Shown one piece after another: positions 27,141-40,434 of a stretch of 64,000 nt of DNA (positions are counted from its first letter, which is position 1; every line of letters begins with the position of its first letter). This DNA is from Enoplosus armatus (taxonomy: Eukaryota > Chordata > Actinopteri > Centrarchiformes > Enoplosidae), in NCBI RefSeq assembly GCF_043641665.1, contig NC_092200.1, positions 5,241,694-5,305,693 of the forward strand. The letters are read 5' to 3'. The translations under genes were made by a program, and so were the position numbers. The notes under the pieces were generated by a model, which was given only the letters and a program-made list of their open reading frames with translations, made no database searches and was not told the DNA's origin.

Positions 27141-30100
27141 CAACAGATTAGACTAGCAATTTGAGCTCCTACTCTCTATTTAGGAAAAACTGTTTTTCAC
27201 TTTCACTTTGGGTTTGTCACTTTCTTTGGGCAAACTGTAGAAACACCACACAAGCATTTAATTAAAAGTGAACAAAACAACTGAGTCTCAGTTAAACTGG
27301 TGGGACAGTGCTGTTATGATTGTTGTTAGTTGTTGCCTATCGCTTACTGAGGCTGTTCTGTCAATGAATATCCTACATTATAACCAATAATAATCAGCAA
27401 ACTACATTAAAATCCATGCAGGGAAACTGTATTTAAAATGTAAAATGACACAAGTGCTGAAATATTGTAGAGGCAGGCTTTGATTTGGCGGGTCTAATGT
27501 ATCTGGCCGTTGACCGTTCTGCTCTCCTAATTAAATCTGGATGTGTCATCATTAGCGCTCCAAGTTGCAGCTGCAGCTGGGACAAATTTTTAATGGGGGC
27601 AAATTAGCATTTGTTAACATCTACACTGCAGGAGAGGTAAAACAAAGTCCCAACTCTTCATTAGGAGCATTAATCTACACTTTAAAAAGTGTTTGACTGT
27701 GCTGAAAACACAAACTGCAGCCCAGGCTTCAGTAACTGTCTAACAGTCATGCAGCCAAACAGCAGCATGTTTTGTCGGAGTAGGGGACATTTCATTTAAT
27801 CTTGTTCTCAGCTCCCGACAATTAACAGTTTGCAGAAGGATATTTCTTATTTATGGGTGCCCCTGTGAGCCGTGCTGTGCTCAATAGCCTTCATTGTAAG
27901 AGGATGACAGGCAATTTTTTGGCTTCAAAGGCTTGGCAACGGCTCAGCAGAATTTAAATGACCTTAAAATTCACAGGTTTCGTTTATGGAATTACTATGC
28001 AGAAAAGCAGGAATATTATCAGTCATCAAAATAAGCTATTTTTTCAAATTATATGCACTTTGCTGGTACTGTGGGCTATGCATATGAAGGTACAGTGTTT
28101 TGTCTTTGAGTCAAATTCCAAGAGGTTACAGGGAAGATATATTTGGCATTGCCTCCTCTCTGGTGGCGTCGCACAGAGGGGCTGGTCGGCCATCTGTAGA
28201 CTCGCCATGACCTATGTGTCAGCAGAGGCCTCGTCCAGCAGCAGCTGCCCTTGCCTGTAGCACCCCGCCTGGCGCTGAAACTGTTTCATGGGAAGGTGCT
28301 TGCATCACGCTCCTCTGGTTTGTGTACATATTTCTGCTGGTGGTGTAGCACGGCGCACAGAGAGGCAAAGTCCTGCTCTCCATCTTGCTGTGAAGTGCAG
28401 CTGGCCCGACCACACGGTCACACCACGAGCAGCACAATCAATCAAGTCACCGGAAATTCATTAATTTGATGTTGAGGTAAGCAGCCAGGGAAACTCTACA
28501 CATGCTCAGTTGGCCAAGAAAATTTGGCTATGGCTCGCCTTTATGTGGCCATCAGGCTTCAATGAGCAGGTTTTCCTGCTTTGCTGTCTCCAATGTCAGT
28601 TTCATTTTTATTCATAATCATTTTGCCTGCCAAGTGCAAAATGGATGAGAAGTTTATTCTAGCTATTCATTGCTCCCCACATGGCAGGAATAAACATCTC
28701 AGAACTATTGATATTTAGGGCCAAGGGTTTGTCATGTTACACAATGGGAGTTTCTCAAACCACTTGGCAACTTAAAAAACTCCGATATGTGAACATGAGT
28801 AAATATAATACGGGAAAGTTCTCTTTCCTGTGGACTCCAAAGAAGGAGATGCTAATCACAGCAAACAGAACTGACAGTTGTGTGTGAAGGGACCTGTAGG
28901 ATACGTATGCCGAAGACATCGGTTTGAAACGCCCCTCAGATGGACTTTGATGATACAAATCTCCATCATGTTATGTTTACGCCTGTGACTGCTCCTTCCT
29001 CTTATTGCCAGGCTAAATGTTCAAAGGTAGCAGAAACTTTGTGTAACGCATTGACAAGGAGAGAAAAAAAAAAACTTGCATCGCAAACTTCAAAGAATCC
29101 CCAACACTTCAAAAGCGTCTTCATGGTTCGGTGACTAATCTTCAAAGTCATGCCAAGGATTGAACTGATAGTGCCGCTGTGTATAGCAGGTACAAACATC
29201 CTTGTCAGCGCCACTGAGGTGTGAGTTGTAGAGAAAGAGAGAGGAGATAAAACCGAAAGCTAATTGAGACAAAGTCTGTCCCTCGCCTGTGTGAAATACA
29301 AAGCCCCTGGCTGAAGACATTTGGTAATTACAACCGCCACCAGTCAAATGAATACGTCATTAGAGGTTGAAGCCAGACATTAAGGTAAATTGGAGAGTTA
29401 TTGGTGATCCTGGAGGTTTATTCCAGTCACTGTGGAGCTTACAGTAGATCTGTCTTATCTCTTCGCTGCCTTGTGCATCACAGTAATCTCAAGAAATTAT
29501 CTGGAGAAAAATGGCCTTGATGGAAATACTTCATGGACTTAACTTATGGACTTTCTAGTTTCTCTTTCTGCCTTACTAATTGACATTGGATGTATCCTTT
29601 GACCAAGAAAGGCTGAAATAACTCACCGCCAAATCACTTTAGTCGTTATCAGGACTTTTGAGGGCTCTGTTTTATCCCTGTGAGCAGCTAATAATACTAT
29701 AAAAATATATTCTTTAAAGTCAAGATGAAATTAAAAATTCCCCTTTTACCCTTTTAGATCACATCCCCAGTCATACTGTGCACCTGTCTAACAATATATG
29801 CCAAAAAATGTACAAAACATCTATTTATTTGTATTCTTATACCAAAATCCAATGTTTTCTTCCTGTAAAACAAGGTATGACGTGTGCTAACATAAGCTTG
29901 AACCAACCAATTTCAACCAATAATATCATGACATCTGCCCATCAATCAATCTTCAACTTTAAGCGGCACAGAGCTAACATTCATTAGCAAGCAGCAGCAT
30001 GGTTCGTCGGTTATGGCACGCCCACTTTTCAACGCTCAAATCAAATTCCTCCCAACGTTACGTCCCGCCTGCCTTTTCACTTATAAACACGTCACGATAT

Positions 30101-33100
30101 GGAAGCTAGATACTCTCAAAATACCGTTTCATCTCGACTTAGATACAGTGAATTAGTTATACTTTATGTTATTATTTAATATTTATTTCAGTTGATTTTG
30201 GTAACATATTTTAAGACCAAATTCATTCAGGTTAAGGCATTCAGATTCTGAATTCAGACAGTCCTGGACCACTCGTGAACTTTAGTTCATACCTGAGATA
30301 AAAACAAAAACACTAAATCACAAATCTGTTTGTACAAGCGGTTGTTGCATTTTGTGAATTGTGTGCTTGATAAGTCTTTTGTCCTCTGCTTCACGTCCAC
30401 TCCCTGCATGTCTAGTTTCCTGTGAATCCTTTGTGAAAAAGGTACGCATTTTACAGTCACAATGAAAACTACTGTGGAGAGAGGTAATTACTGAATGCAA
30501 TTACATGAAATGGCTATTCCTGAAAAATGCTGGTCATATACAACATTACAGAATAAGATCTTAATGGTTGTACATTAAATGAAATTTGGAGCTCACTGTG
30601 CAGCGAGCTCGAGCAAAATGGCTCTACCTCAGAGCAATATGCACTCGGAGACGTTAATGTTGTTTTCCACTGACCTTAAAGGTTTATGCAACTTTCATTA
30701 CAGTTATCATGCTCCTAAACACAGACAGACAGAGATAATAAACATGAAGCATACAGGCTCCATGTTGATAATAAGTTCAGAAGGTCAAACACAGCACATT
30801 GTGTGCAGGTTTGTATATGTATTGTTAGCTTTCCATAACCGAAGAACAATCAACACTCACTTTAAACACTCTTTAGTTTTATAGATCCGTGAATTATACG
30901 TTTATTTGTAAAATCTAATATTTTATTACAGACATGAATGGAGTCAAGACAAAAGCAGAGCTTGCTAGGTGTTCAATTCAATTGATTTCTCTCAATTTAA
31001 AATGTGCATATCAAAGTAGCCTCTTGTTGTGAAGGGCCTCTTGTAGTGAAGGGCATAGTTCCCAAAAATCAAAGGAGACTTAGCAGGCCCTGCATTTAAG
31101 GGCTGAATCTCAATAACCCACAAGTCCCGGAAGAGCTACAACACTGTTACTACTGAGAATATGTCACGTCTCATAGTCTCACCAATGCACGTTATGAATT
31201 TAAATCCAAAGCAAGCGTTGGTAGTGCCATGCAGAAGAACATAGAGACAGAAGACAATAAATAACATGTCTCAGAGAGGGAAATTGAATGTTCAACAGCT
31301 TTATTTAATTGTCTGGCTGCATGTGGTGGCTCCTTTAAAAATGGCTCCCGCCCTCTCTGTCTGTAAATAGACGCTTCATCTCTCCCCCTCATTTTATTCC
31401 CCTTTAATTGCACAGTGTTTGTAGTATAAAGTACAATTAGTACAATCTCAATATTTGCTGACAGCCTTACTCTTTAAAGAGTCCACTTGATGTCTAAATA
31501 ATTCAGAATGAAGAACTGCAGAGACAATAAGATAAGCTTGATAATGGGGCTGATACCTTACTCTTTTCCTTTTTGTGTCTCTTAATGCAATGTGCAGTAC
31601 AAACACAATTGCAGCAGGTTGTAATTGGTCCTAATTCTACCTATTCTCAACGAGACAAACCACAGCTCACTTACTCCAACCAGTAATTGCAGGGCACAGT
31701 TGCACATTTTGAAAGCGTTTGCTAGTTGGAGCCCAGGGGAACCCTCAAGGGCCTGCCTGGGCAATGAAGCCGTCATCGTGCTTCATGGAGTGTAGCCGTT
31801 TTTTTTTTCTTGCCCTGGCATATTTCCATTTATCTGGTCTACTGACGTGCAGCATGAGAGCCGCAGACTTCAGTAAAACGGATCAGAGTCTAAGGTTTGT
31901 CAAAAAGAAGCAGACATATTGAATATACTTGCACAAACATGCATGCACGGTCAAAATGTGTACGCATTCATGAAATACACAAACATAAGGACATGTACAG
32001 GTGACATACATAAGCCCATGCCTCATACAGAACACACACGCTTGTACTCAAACACCACAGACATGAAAGCAATGGAGAACCTCACACGGCAGCCCGATAT
32101 CACAGTCCTTGAAGTATAAGTTTTGACAGTTTGACAGCACATGCTGTCTTTTGTGTTGCAGAGGAGGCTTTTGGAGTCTGTCTGCTGCCCTCAACACTTC
32201 TTCTCCTCTTAAAGTAATAAAACGCACGCGCCATATGGCTTCATGCATAACACTACACAAGCCTGAGAGACTTCACTTGCATGACACAAAACAAACAATA
32301 TATAAAAATAGACGTTAAAAAAATACCAGCTCAGCAGCGGGGGTTCAGAAAGCGGCATTATCATGTGCACAGGAAGAGCTTCTTTTCAAAATAAGACATC
32401 AATCATTTGGGAAAAAAATGACACCTACTCACTCAGAATGATTGCTGTCACAAAAATAAGGCTCAGAAGTTACTAAAAAAGCCTTCATATCCAAGAGTTT
32501 ATTTATATCTGAGCAAAGAATCACGTCTGTTTTAGAAATGATAACTAAATATAAAAAAGGATATCAAGCACTTGAAATAACTGAAACCCCTCATTTCCTT
32601 ACTTCCACACTGGGTGACATGTAAGCCTTTAAGCACTGTGCAAAAGCCAGACCACATGATGACATGCTAGCTGTGGAAGACATCGTCTTAAGAGGAATAC
32701 ATGAACTCAAACACCCAAACGGCATGCATTCTTAAGAGGGGGGATGTTGCTTTGAGGGTACCGGGCCACTTTTAAATGGAAAAACCATCAGGGCTGTTTT
32801 TCAGATGCACTAAGACAACTGTCATCTGTTGGTGTGGCAACTATATCTCATTCCTGAATTGAAATCCATCTCCATGTCCCATGTTCTGAATAAAAGATTA
32901 CTTAAAATGTTAAAATTGTAAATAATAAGAAAAAAATGCGGTGAAAAATGGTGACACATGAAATCTTATCCACGAGGATTAGGGACTCTATATCTGTCAA
33001 ATGCTAAAATAACTTAAGGTGAAGTGAACTGCTAAACCTTTTATCCTCCTCCCTCTGTCTCTGTCTCCGTCTCAAGCCTTATCGCATCATCCATTTCCTC

Positions 33101-36100
33101 ACTTGTTTGTCGCTGTGAGTGACACCTCGTACTCAGCCTTATACAATATCTGTCAGATTGCATTATTAATGCTGATAGAGTGCCGGATGAATCGTCATGT
33201 GAATAAACCGCTGCAGCGGAGGAGGAGAGCGGAGAGGTCACAAAATGATCAAAGAATCACCAGGAAACAGATGACAGACGGGGCGTTCGTGCCTCGCCAC
33301 ACCAACCCCTCGGAGTTTAAATAAATAGATAAACAGCTTTTTCATGGAGGAGTGAATCCTGTTAATTTGTCGTACTGGCGAAGTATTACACAACAATAAG
33401 CTCCCCTTGTGGATTGTCTTTTTTGTCACTTGACGCAGTGTTTTACAATCCGGTAATCGCCACAAAATGAATCACGTGCTGCTATTTGCCCGGTTGCAAA
33501 GATTTACTTTAATATAAACTATAAACACTGTCATGTGATAATCACTGTGCGCTGATTCCCCGCTTTGCCCTGCAGAGTTGAAGAGGATTAAGCCTGGGTT
33601 CCCTTCATAGCTAACCCAATAATATGTATGACAGAGCTGCAGGCGGCTTAGTGTTTACTGCCTCGCATCTCTCTGAGGAGCTTGGACGAGCGGCATAGAC
33701 AGGCCTGATGTTCTTCCCTCCATCACCTCTGCTTCTTCTCAGGCTCAGTCACTACGGATGCCTACTGCACTGCAGCCCTCCCCCAGCCTCCACGTTAAAG
33801 CTATAACATCAGCTCCATCTGACTGCAGCGGGTTTGGTTTGTCTCGACCTCAGCTAACACATAATGTGGTCTCCACATGTGTTATTCAAAGAACGTGTTT
33901 ACTTTTAAGAATATTCCTTTAAAAAGCCCATCGTTGCTGTCCTGTGAAAACCACATATCTTCAAAACAGCATTACTTTCATCTTTGTGATAATTGTTCAA
34001 ATAATCCCACGTTTTCAAATGATTTATTTTGCTGGAATTGTAAATGCATTTTCTCCACCCATAAAGAAACACGTAAAAAAAAAAAAATATATCACCAAAA
34101 TATCTTCCTGGAAACCCTCAAAAAACATACCTAACATTATTTTATCAGCCTGATAATTAATAACATTACTCATTCAAGGAGAATTGCTTAAAAACATGTT
34201 TTTGAAGAACTCTGCTACAGAAAATATACATTACTCAGCTGTAAAACATGGTGTATTTTCATACGCTCTGGTATTTTGTTTACATGTGGATCAAAAATTT
34301 ATCATATACCAACAAAGACAAAATAGCCAGATGAAGTAACAGGCCAAATAATTACATGGAATATTTGACTTGTCAGCTAAAACTCATGTAAACAAGTTGG
34401 CTAAAAGCCATAAACATGGGATGATGTTTAGCTTATTTATTCATTCCAAAGGTTCTATAGAAGCAGTATTATACAAGATATTTATTTATTTATTTATACC
34501 CAATGTCCTCCTCATCAAACCCACGCCCCCCTCCAGACAAAGAAAAATAGTATAAGTAGAACTGCAGCAAATCTTCCATTGCTCACTGGCTTGAGAAGTG
34601 TTTTGGTTGCTGTCTGTCTTCCAAGTTAGTCATCAGAAGTCCTTGGCTACATGACATACATTTTCAAGTCTATCACTCATGACAGCAGCGCGGTGGTTGC
34701 TTCAAAAGACTGTGACAGCACACACAACCCGAAGCCGAGAGATTCTTCCTCTCCAGAGACAAAAATATGATGCTTTCTAATGAGTGTTGAGAAAAAAGTG
34801 TGGACTGCACTTTGTCAAATCCTGAGGCACGCCACATGCACACACAGTGCAACAAATCTGACTTTGTCAACAGTGACTATAAGGAAGTCTCATTCCTGCT
34901 TACCTGAGATAGCGGCAATGTTTTGTCAGGATAGGTATGGAGAGAACACGATTGGTTCTTGAGGAAATGCTTTCGCGCTGTTAAAACTTGAAGGCACGCG
35001 CTAAGATTGTCCAAAACCAGTGAGAGAAACTACAAAAAACAAGTGTGTATTCTTGTTAATATGTGCCTGTGTGTCTTTTTGACATCGCTGTCACGTCACT
35101 TCAGATATTCATTACGTCCTAAAAAATATGAACACTCATCCAAAAAAAAAAAAAAATCTGATTTGAGCAGCAATTGGCAATTTTGCCAGGGAAGTCTGCA
35201 AACCTCACTGCTAATACCATCATTTCAATCAATTTAAATGTCTCTGTTTTGGTTATGAAACAACTGAAATCTAACACAGCGAGCGACGAGTGAAGTGTTT
35301 TCACTGAGAATCTGGAGTATCCTGCTGAATCCACTTGGTAATGGTGCATCTTGGTTATGAACATTTTAATGACAAAGACGACTGGCACCCGCTCCATTAT
35401 TCAGTATGCAGAAGACATGTAATGGCTTTCTTCTTCTACTAATGACTCACCCGGGAGCTTATTGATGAAAGTGTATTTGGGTGTAATAGACGGGAGATGA
35501 AAGAGAATATGATGAAAAATACTTTGACTGAAATGGAATGTCACTTTCAGAACAACATGAATAACACAACAAAAATAGTGTTTTTCTTGTCCCATTAACA
35601 GTTTAGTTAGTTTAGACAGGTAGAAATGTGTAAGTTTTCTTTTACTGAACAAAACCTGATGCCAAATCTGCAGATGCAATGCTGAAACACCATTTACCAG
35701 TGATGATATTTTGAGCCATAGCTTTCCATTGGCTTAATACAGTCACAATTAATTGCCTGATGATGATGTCGCCAATCGTTCTGTGCCAAAATCACGTCAT
35801 TGTGAGACTGATGAAGTGGTTTAATGTCCACAAATTGTTTCCCCTTAAGCAGCTTTAAAATTGATAAATCCTCTTATTCCACACTGCCTGAAGGTATCAT
35901 ATATATTCTGTATCTGCCTGTTCCAGCTCTTCATTGGAGCTGTTGTGTGAAGTATTTAAACCCAAGACTCAATGTTTTTTTTTTAATGGCTGCACTATTA
36001 AATCAAATGGAAATGTTCTAGATGTTTCGCACATCATTTTATACACACTTCAGTCAGTTCAGTTCAGTCTGAAATCTTTGCTATCTTTAGAAACTTCGTA

Positions 36101-36467
36101 ACCTCCACTAGAGTTTAAAATAAAGTCCTGTGGGTTTGAACAATTTTTGGCTACACAGCATGGGTTTGAAATAACTGGCCCACCAAACGGGCCGCTGCTT
36201 GTGTGAAAACAAGACTGAGACTAACTGTGTTCAGACAGACTGCTAATTTTAGAGGAAGTCAATGGAAATACGCGATTAGATGAAAACTTTGCCTGGGGTG
36301 GCGTGAACTGACACAAAGACACACACAGAAACACTCCCGCACACACAGTCAGTTCGTCCGTTGCTAGCTAGCTTACAGCTAACTTCTGTACAGTTTGGTA
36401 CATTGCCGGTTTGAGGTGAATCAACACGGACTGCGCAAACGGTCCAGCGGTCAAATTAGCACAAATG
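27141..36467. other. Intron 1, long stretch without recognised elements
   Basis: About 9 kb notably free of recognisable repeats. A block at 27500-27620 with homeodomain-like TTAATGGGGGCAAATTAGCA looks like possible conserved non-coding DNA. A slightly CpG-richer patch is at 30000-30110 (GCACGCCC, CGTCCCGCCTGCC), and another at 33180-33310. None has splice-bounded coding potential that I can support. Confidence 0.45.
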
Positions 36468-36748
36468 ACGGCTCTGTGAGCTACATGCTAATGTTTAGCA
36501 CGCATAATGTTTACCATGTTCACCATCTTAGTTTAGTGTGCTGGCATGCTAACATTTGCTGATCAGAACTAAACACAAACAGCTGAGGCTGATGGGACTG
36601 TGATCAGTTCTGCAGGTATTTGGTCACAAACCAAAGTACTGGAAAAATTAAAGATTTGACCAGTTGGTGGCGCTAGAGAAGAAGTCAGGGGACCACCACC
36701 GTGATTCACTATTCCACCTTTAGCTGCTAGCAAGGCTAAAAATAAAAA
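36468..36748 (+). repeat. Teleost interspersed repeat, copy 2 of the 1.9-kb family
   Basis: Shares GCATAATGTTTACCATGTTC, ACCATCTTAG, TGGCATGCTAACATTTGCTG, AACAGCTGAGGCTGATGGGA with copy 1, and adds TTGGTCACAAACCAAAGTAC and TTGGTGGCGCTAGAGAAGAA. It is truncated before the second half and ends GCTGCTAGCAAGGCTAAAAA. Confidence 0.7.
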
Positions 36749-39700
36749 AAACATTTTCTCACTTATATTTTATTGCAACAGCAACAAATTACAGACAATG
36801 CAACAGATTACATTTTGATTATTTAACTTAACTACCCCTCTACCCCCAACCCCATCCCCCACCCACCCGATCTTTTAAGTTTGATATCAAATTTGTCCAC
36901 ATTACAATTGCTGCTGATGATAGTTCCAGATAATAAATATCCAAAAAGCTCCAAAGCCAGTGAATTCCTGAGATATCGTGAGGAGGTTTCCAACGCTGGA
37001 TTACGATCTACATACAGTTTTTGAACATTTCTCCACAATTGGGAGTGAAAAAATTGTATATATCACAAGCCAAAGACTCAATTATATACTTAAACACTTT
37101 CTTTAGGTCTGTCTGCGTCCATAACCTTCTAAACTATGTTTCAGTTTTACATAAAGTCCTGGAGAGTTTCCTATGCATGCAAGCTGAATCTCAGAAGTGC
37201 TGGTGAAGGACATGTAATGTGTTCACCGTAGATACTCAAACAAGCGAATTTCTCCACAAATATTGAAGGCCAACAGATATGTGGGTTAAAATTACTTTTT
37301 TTTTACTTGCTTTTCCCAATGGTTGCAATAAATGACAGACAAAAACATGACAAGGGGGGTGCTGGTTATTTGGAGAAACTAGTCAGTCAAACAGCATGTT
37401 ATTCATCACTGCAGGTTTATAGTCCAATAAGCTTACGTAGAGACATCTCACCCATCCAGGTAGTAAGACATCAACACAAACACACTGCATGTGTGGATTA
37501 CAAAACATCTTGCCGTTCTTCTGAATGGCTTCATCTGACGTCAGGTGGGAAATCCTCATGTACTCATGACCCACGACTGCCGCTGCTGGACGTGGTCGTG
37601 GTGGAGGACACCCGCTCACGTTCGCCGCCTTCTGCATGTGATGTCACATTTCCAAGCCATGTCCCCGTTCCTCGGACTAGGCCAGTAGGTGAGTTGGTAA
37701 AATGCCAAGGTATTGATTTTATGGCAGTTGTTAGAGCTGTAACAGACTTGTAAGCAGCAGACTCTTGTTGCAGCACCCATTCAGCCTCCAGCCTGACATA
37801 CAGTACAGTGTATGGCCTCTTTAGCACTTTGTCTTCTTTTTCCTAAAATGTCTCCATTGTCATCCTTGACAGCATGTTTTTTATCCTTTAAATTGTTCCA
37901 TGAGTCTGGATCTTATAGATTTTACTCCCGTCTGCAGTGAAATGGTTGGTACAAATATTCAAGGTATAGACAACGCTCTGCTGGCGGACTTATGCAGTCT
38001 TTTCTTTCATCTTCGGCCAGGTTTGAAAACCACCTACTTACCTTATATTTGATATAATTGATTTTGCTTTTGTGTGATATTCAGATGGATTTTGGGCCGA
38101 CCTTGCCTGTGGCCCAGGCAGTTAACTGCATGCTTTCAACTCTTATTGTATGTGCTTCTTTTATTTGGTTTTAGCTTTTGAATTTGCTCGTGATGGAGGG
38201 TTTGTGCTCAAAAGGGATGGAAAGGTACTGGTCTATGTGTGTGGGATTTTTAAACACCTCAGTGTCAACGTTCCCTTGTTCTCTCGAGTAGATCCAAACC
38301 AACATGTGCTCATCTTCAAATGTTGCAAAAACTGATGATGATCATGACTGAAAACATGATAATTAATACAGGCAGATGAAGAACCATCTTACTCTATGTT
38401 CCATGTAAACATCATGTCCTGTGTATCTTTAAAAACAGGATGACTCCATCCTGTTGGCATACTCATTATTCATTTCTTCAGCTCTTCTGTGAGCTCAGAA
38501 ATGTGTGTCACTTAAGCATAATGCAGCCTTTAAAACCAGGAATCCACAAGCTGCATCCTGGCAGTACAATAAGCAAATTCTCAGACTATTCATAGTTTCA
38601 TATACCAGTACTGTTACTATAGAAATATGATGTAATCAGCAAATGTAAGAGGTTAGTGAAAAAGTTGCTTGTTTGAGCATTTGCAGTAAACACACGACAT
38701 GGCTTGTAGTTCTGAGACTGTCCAGTTTCTAATATGAAGCAGATATTATAAAGATCTAAAGCATGTATGTTATTGGGTCCTTAGCTTGGGAGTTACGCAG
38801 TTTTTAACTCCCAAAATTAAAAGAATAATGAAAATCTGTATTTTATTGTTACTTTTTCTCCAAATTTTGCAGAACAAACAATTTTACTACCCCTACGGAA
38901 ACAATATGGATAGAAAACAACTGGCTAGGTCATTGCAAACATTTAAGCTAATACTTGTGATTACACATAAAGCATATGGAAAGCTATGCCCCAAAGAGTC
39001 ATCACTGCTCTATAACTCCTGTCTGTATCTCTGTTAAATTGGCACTATCCCAGGATTTCCAAAGCAAACGTAAAACTGACCATTTCAGCTATTTTATCAG
39101 CGGTATTAATGCTTTTAATTCAAAATGGATGACAATACAATAAGCACTTCCTAGGGATATTATGAAAAGGAATGAATCTTAATGTTCAGCTGAATTTACC
39201 AGTTAGTGTCCAAAGGGGGGCACGTTCATCAAAACCCAACTGTGTCTCCAGATGCTCCATTCTTTATCCCTCTGTCTGTAATCAATACGAGTGTGTGAAG
39301 TGTGCTGATTTGAGCCGTTGGGTCATGTTTGCTATGCAGTGTATATAGTAGACACAAATCTCTAGTTGCTGGCGTAAAGAATTCTCTTTGAACGATACAG
39401 AGCCGACAGAAAGTGATGCTGCTGCAACCATCCTGCAGTTCAGTGCTTCAGTAAGTACTGCAGTTATACTATATGGTAATGTTACAGCAAAACAGCACAT
39501 GATAATGCTAATAATAGCTAAGATAACATTGACACTCAGGGAAGCATTATGGTTATACAGTAAAATTACACTGCAATCATTTTTCACGGTGTTCATTGGT
39601 TGCAATGGTCAAAGTGTTTTCAACTGTTTTTTGGATTTGATTTTGTAATTCTCCCCTTTTCACTTTCTGTTTCTTGGTTCAGGCATATTAACGATTTTGT

Positions 39701-39915
39701 GGATGCTAAAACATCGTCTATAGTCGCAGTAGTAACAGCATCGGTTTAATATTATATAAAAAAAATAGTAATAATTCAGTTACAGTACGTAACACCCTGT
39801 AATACCAAAACTTTTTGCAATTGAACTGGGAGTCTCTCCTTTAAAGGGTTGGTATTAAAAGGCTGATTGAGATGTCAACATGAAAGAAAGTGCCCTTTCC
39901 TTTGTTGTTTTGTTT
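36749..39915. other. Intron 1, no gene
   Basis: The open frame of 148 codons at 37307-37753 and its antisense partner show no recognisable domain. A cytosine-rich patch (CCCCCAACCCCATCCCCCAC) is at 36844. Confidence 0.45.
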
Positions 39916-40434
39916 TTAAAGGAATACAGTGACATTTACTGTAACGTCTTGCCAGGAGTTACATGAGAGGGTCGACACCACTCTCAAGTCTGCTAGAGGA
40001 GGAGTTGATTAGCTTAGCATAAAGACTGGAAGCAGGTGGGGGAAACAGCTGGATCTGTCCAAAGATCCAAAATACACCAGCACCTCCAAAGCTTACTAAT
40101 TAAAACGTTGTTACGCATTTGTTTAATCTGTACTTCCTGGTGTTTTGCTGTCACAGTAAGGCTGCTAGCCACTGGTCCCCCAACAGAGAGTTTGGACATT
40201 TTTGTTTGTGTACGGATTAAACAAACATGACACAAGTTAATTAGTGAGCTTTAGAGGTGCTGGAAGGTATATTTTTAAATTTGGATTGAGTCAGGCTAGC
40301 TGTTTCCCCCTGCTTCCAGTCTTTATGCTAAGCTAGGCTAATCAACTCCCAGCTTTATACACAGACACAAGAGTGATGTAGATTTTCTCATCTAATTATT
40401 GACAAGAAATCAAATAGGCGTATTTCCCAAACAC
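39916..40434. repeat. Palindromic teleost repeat, copy A (near full length)
   Basis: The left half contains TTGATTAGCTTAGCATAAAG then ACTGGAAGCAGG; the right half has the reverse complement, CTGCTTCCAGTCTTTATGCT then AAGCTAGGCTAATCAACTCC. The inner arms also pair (CAGCACCTCCAAAGCTTACTAATTAA with the reverse around 40240-40260). Centre near 40175. I recognise the AGCTTAGCATAAAGACTGGA signature as a very common teleost interspersed repeat. Confidence 0.75.

Noticed and set aside
37307..37753. 148-codon plus-strand frame, with antisense frames at 37383-37637 and 37564-37827
   Set aside because: No recognisable domain, and overlapping frames on both strands suggest compositional chance.
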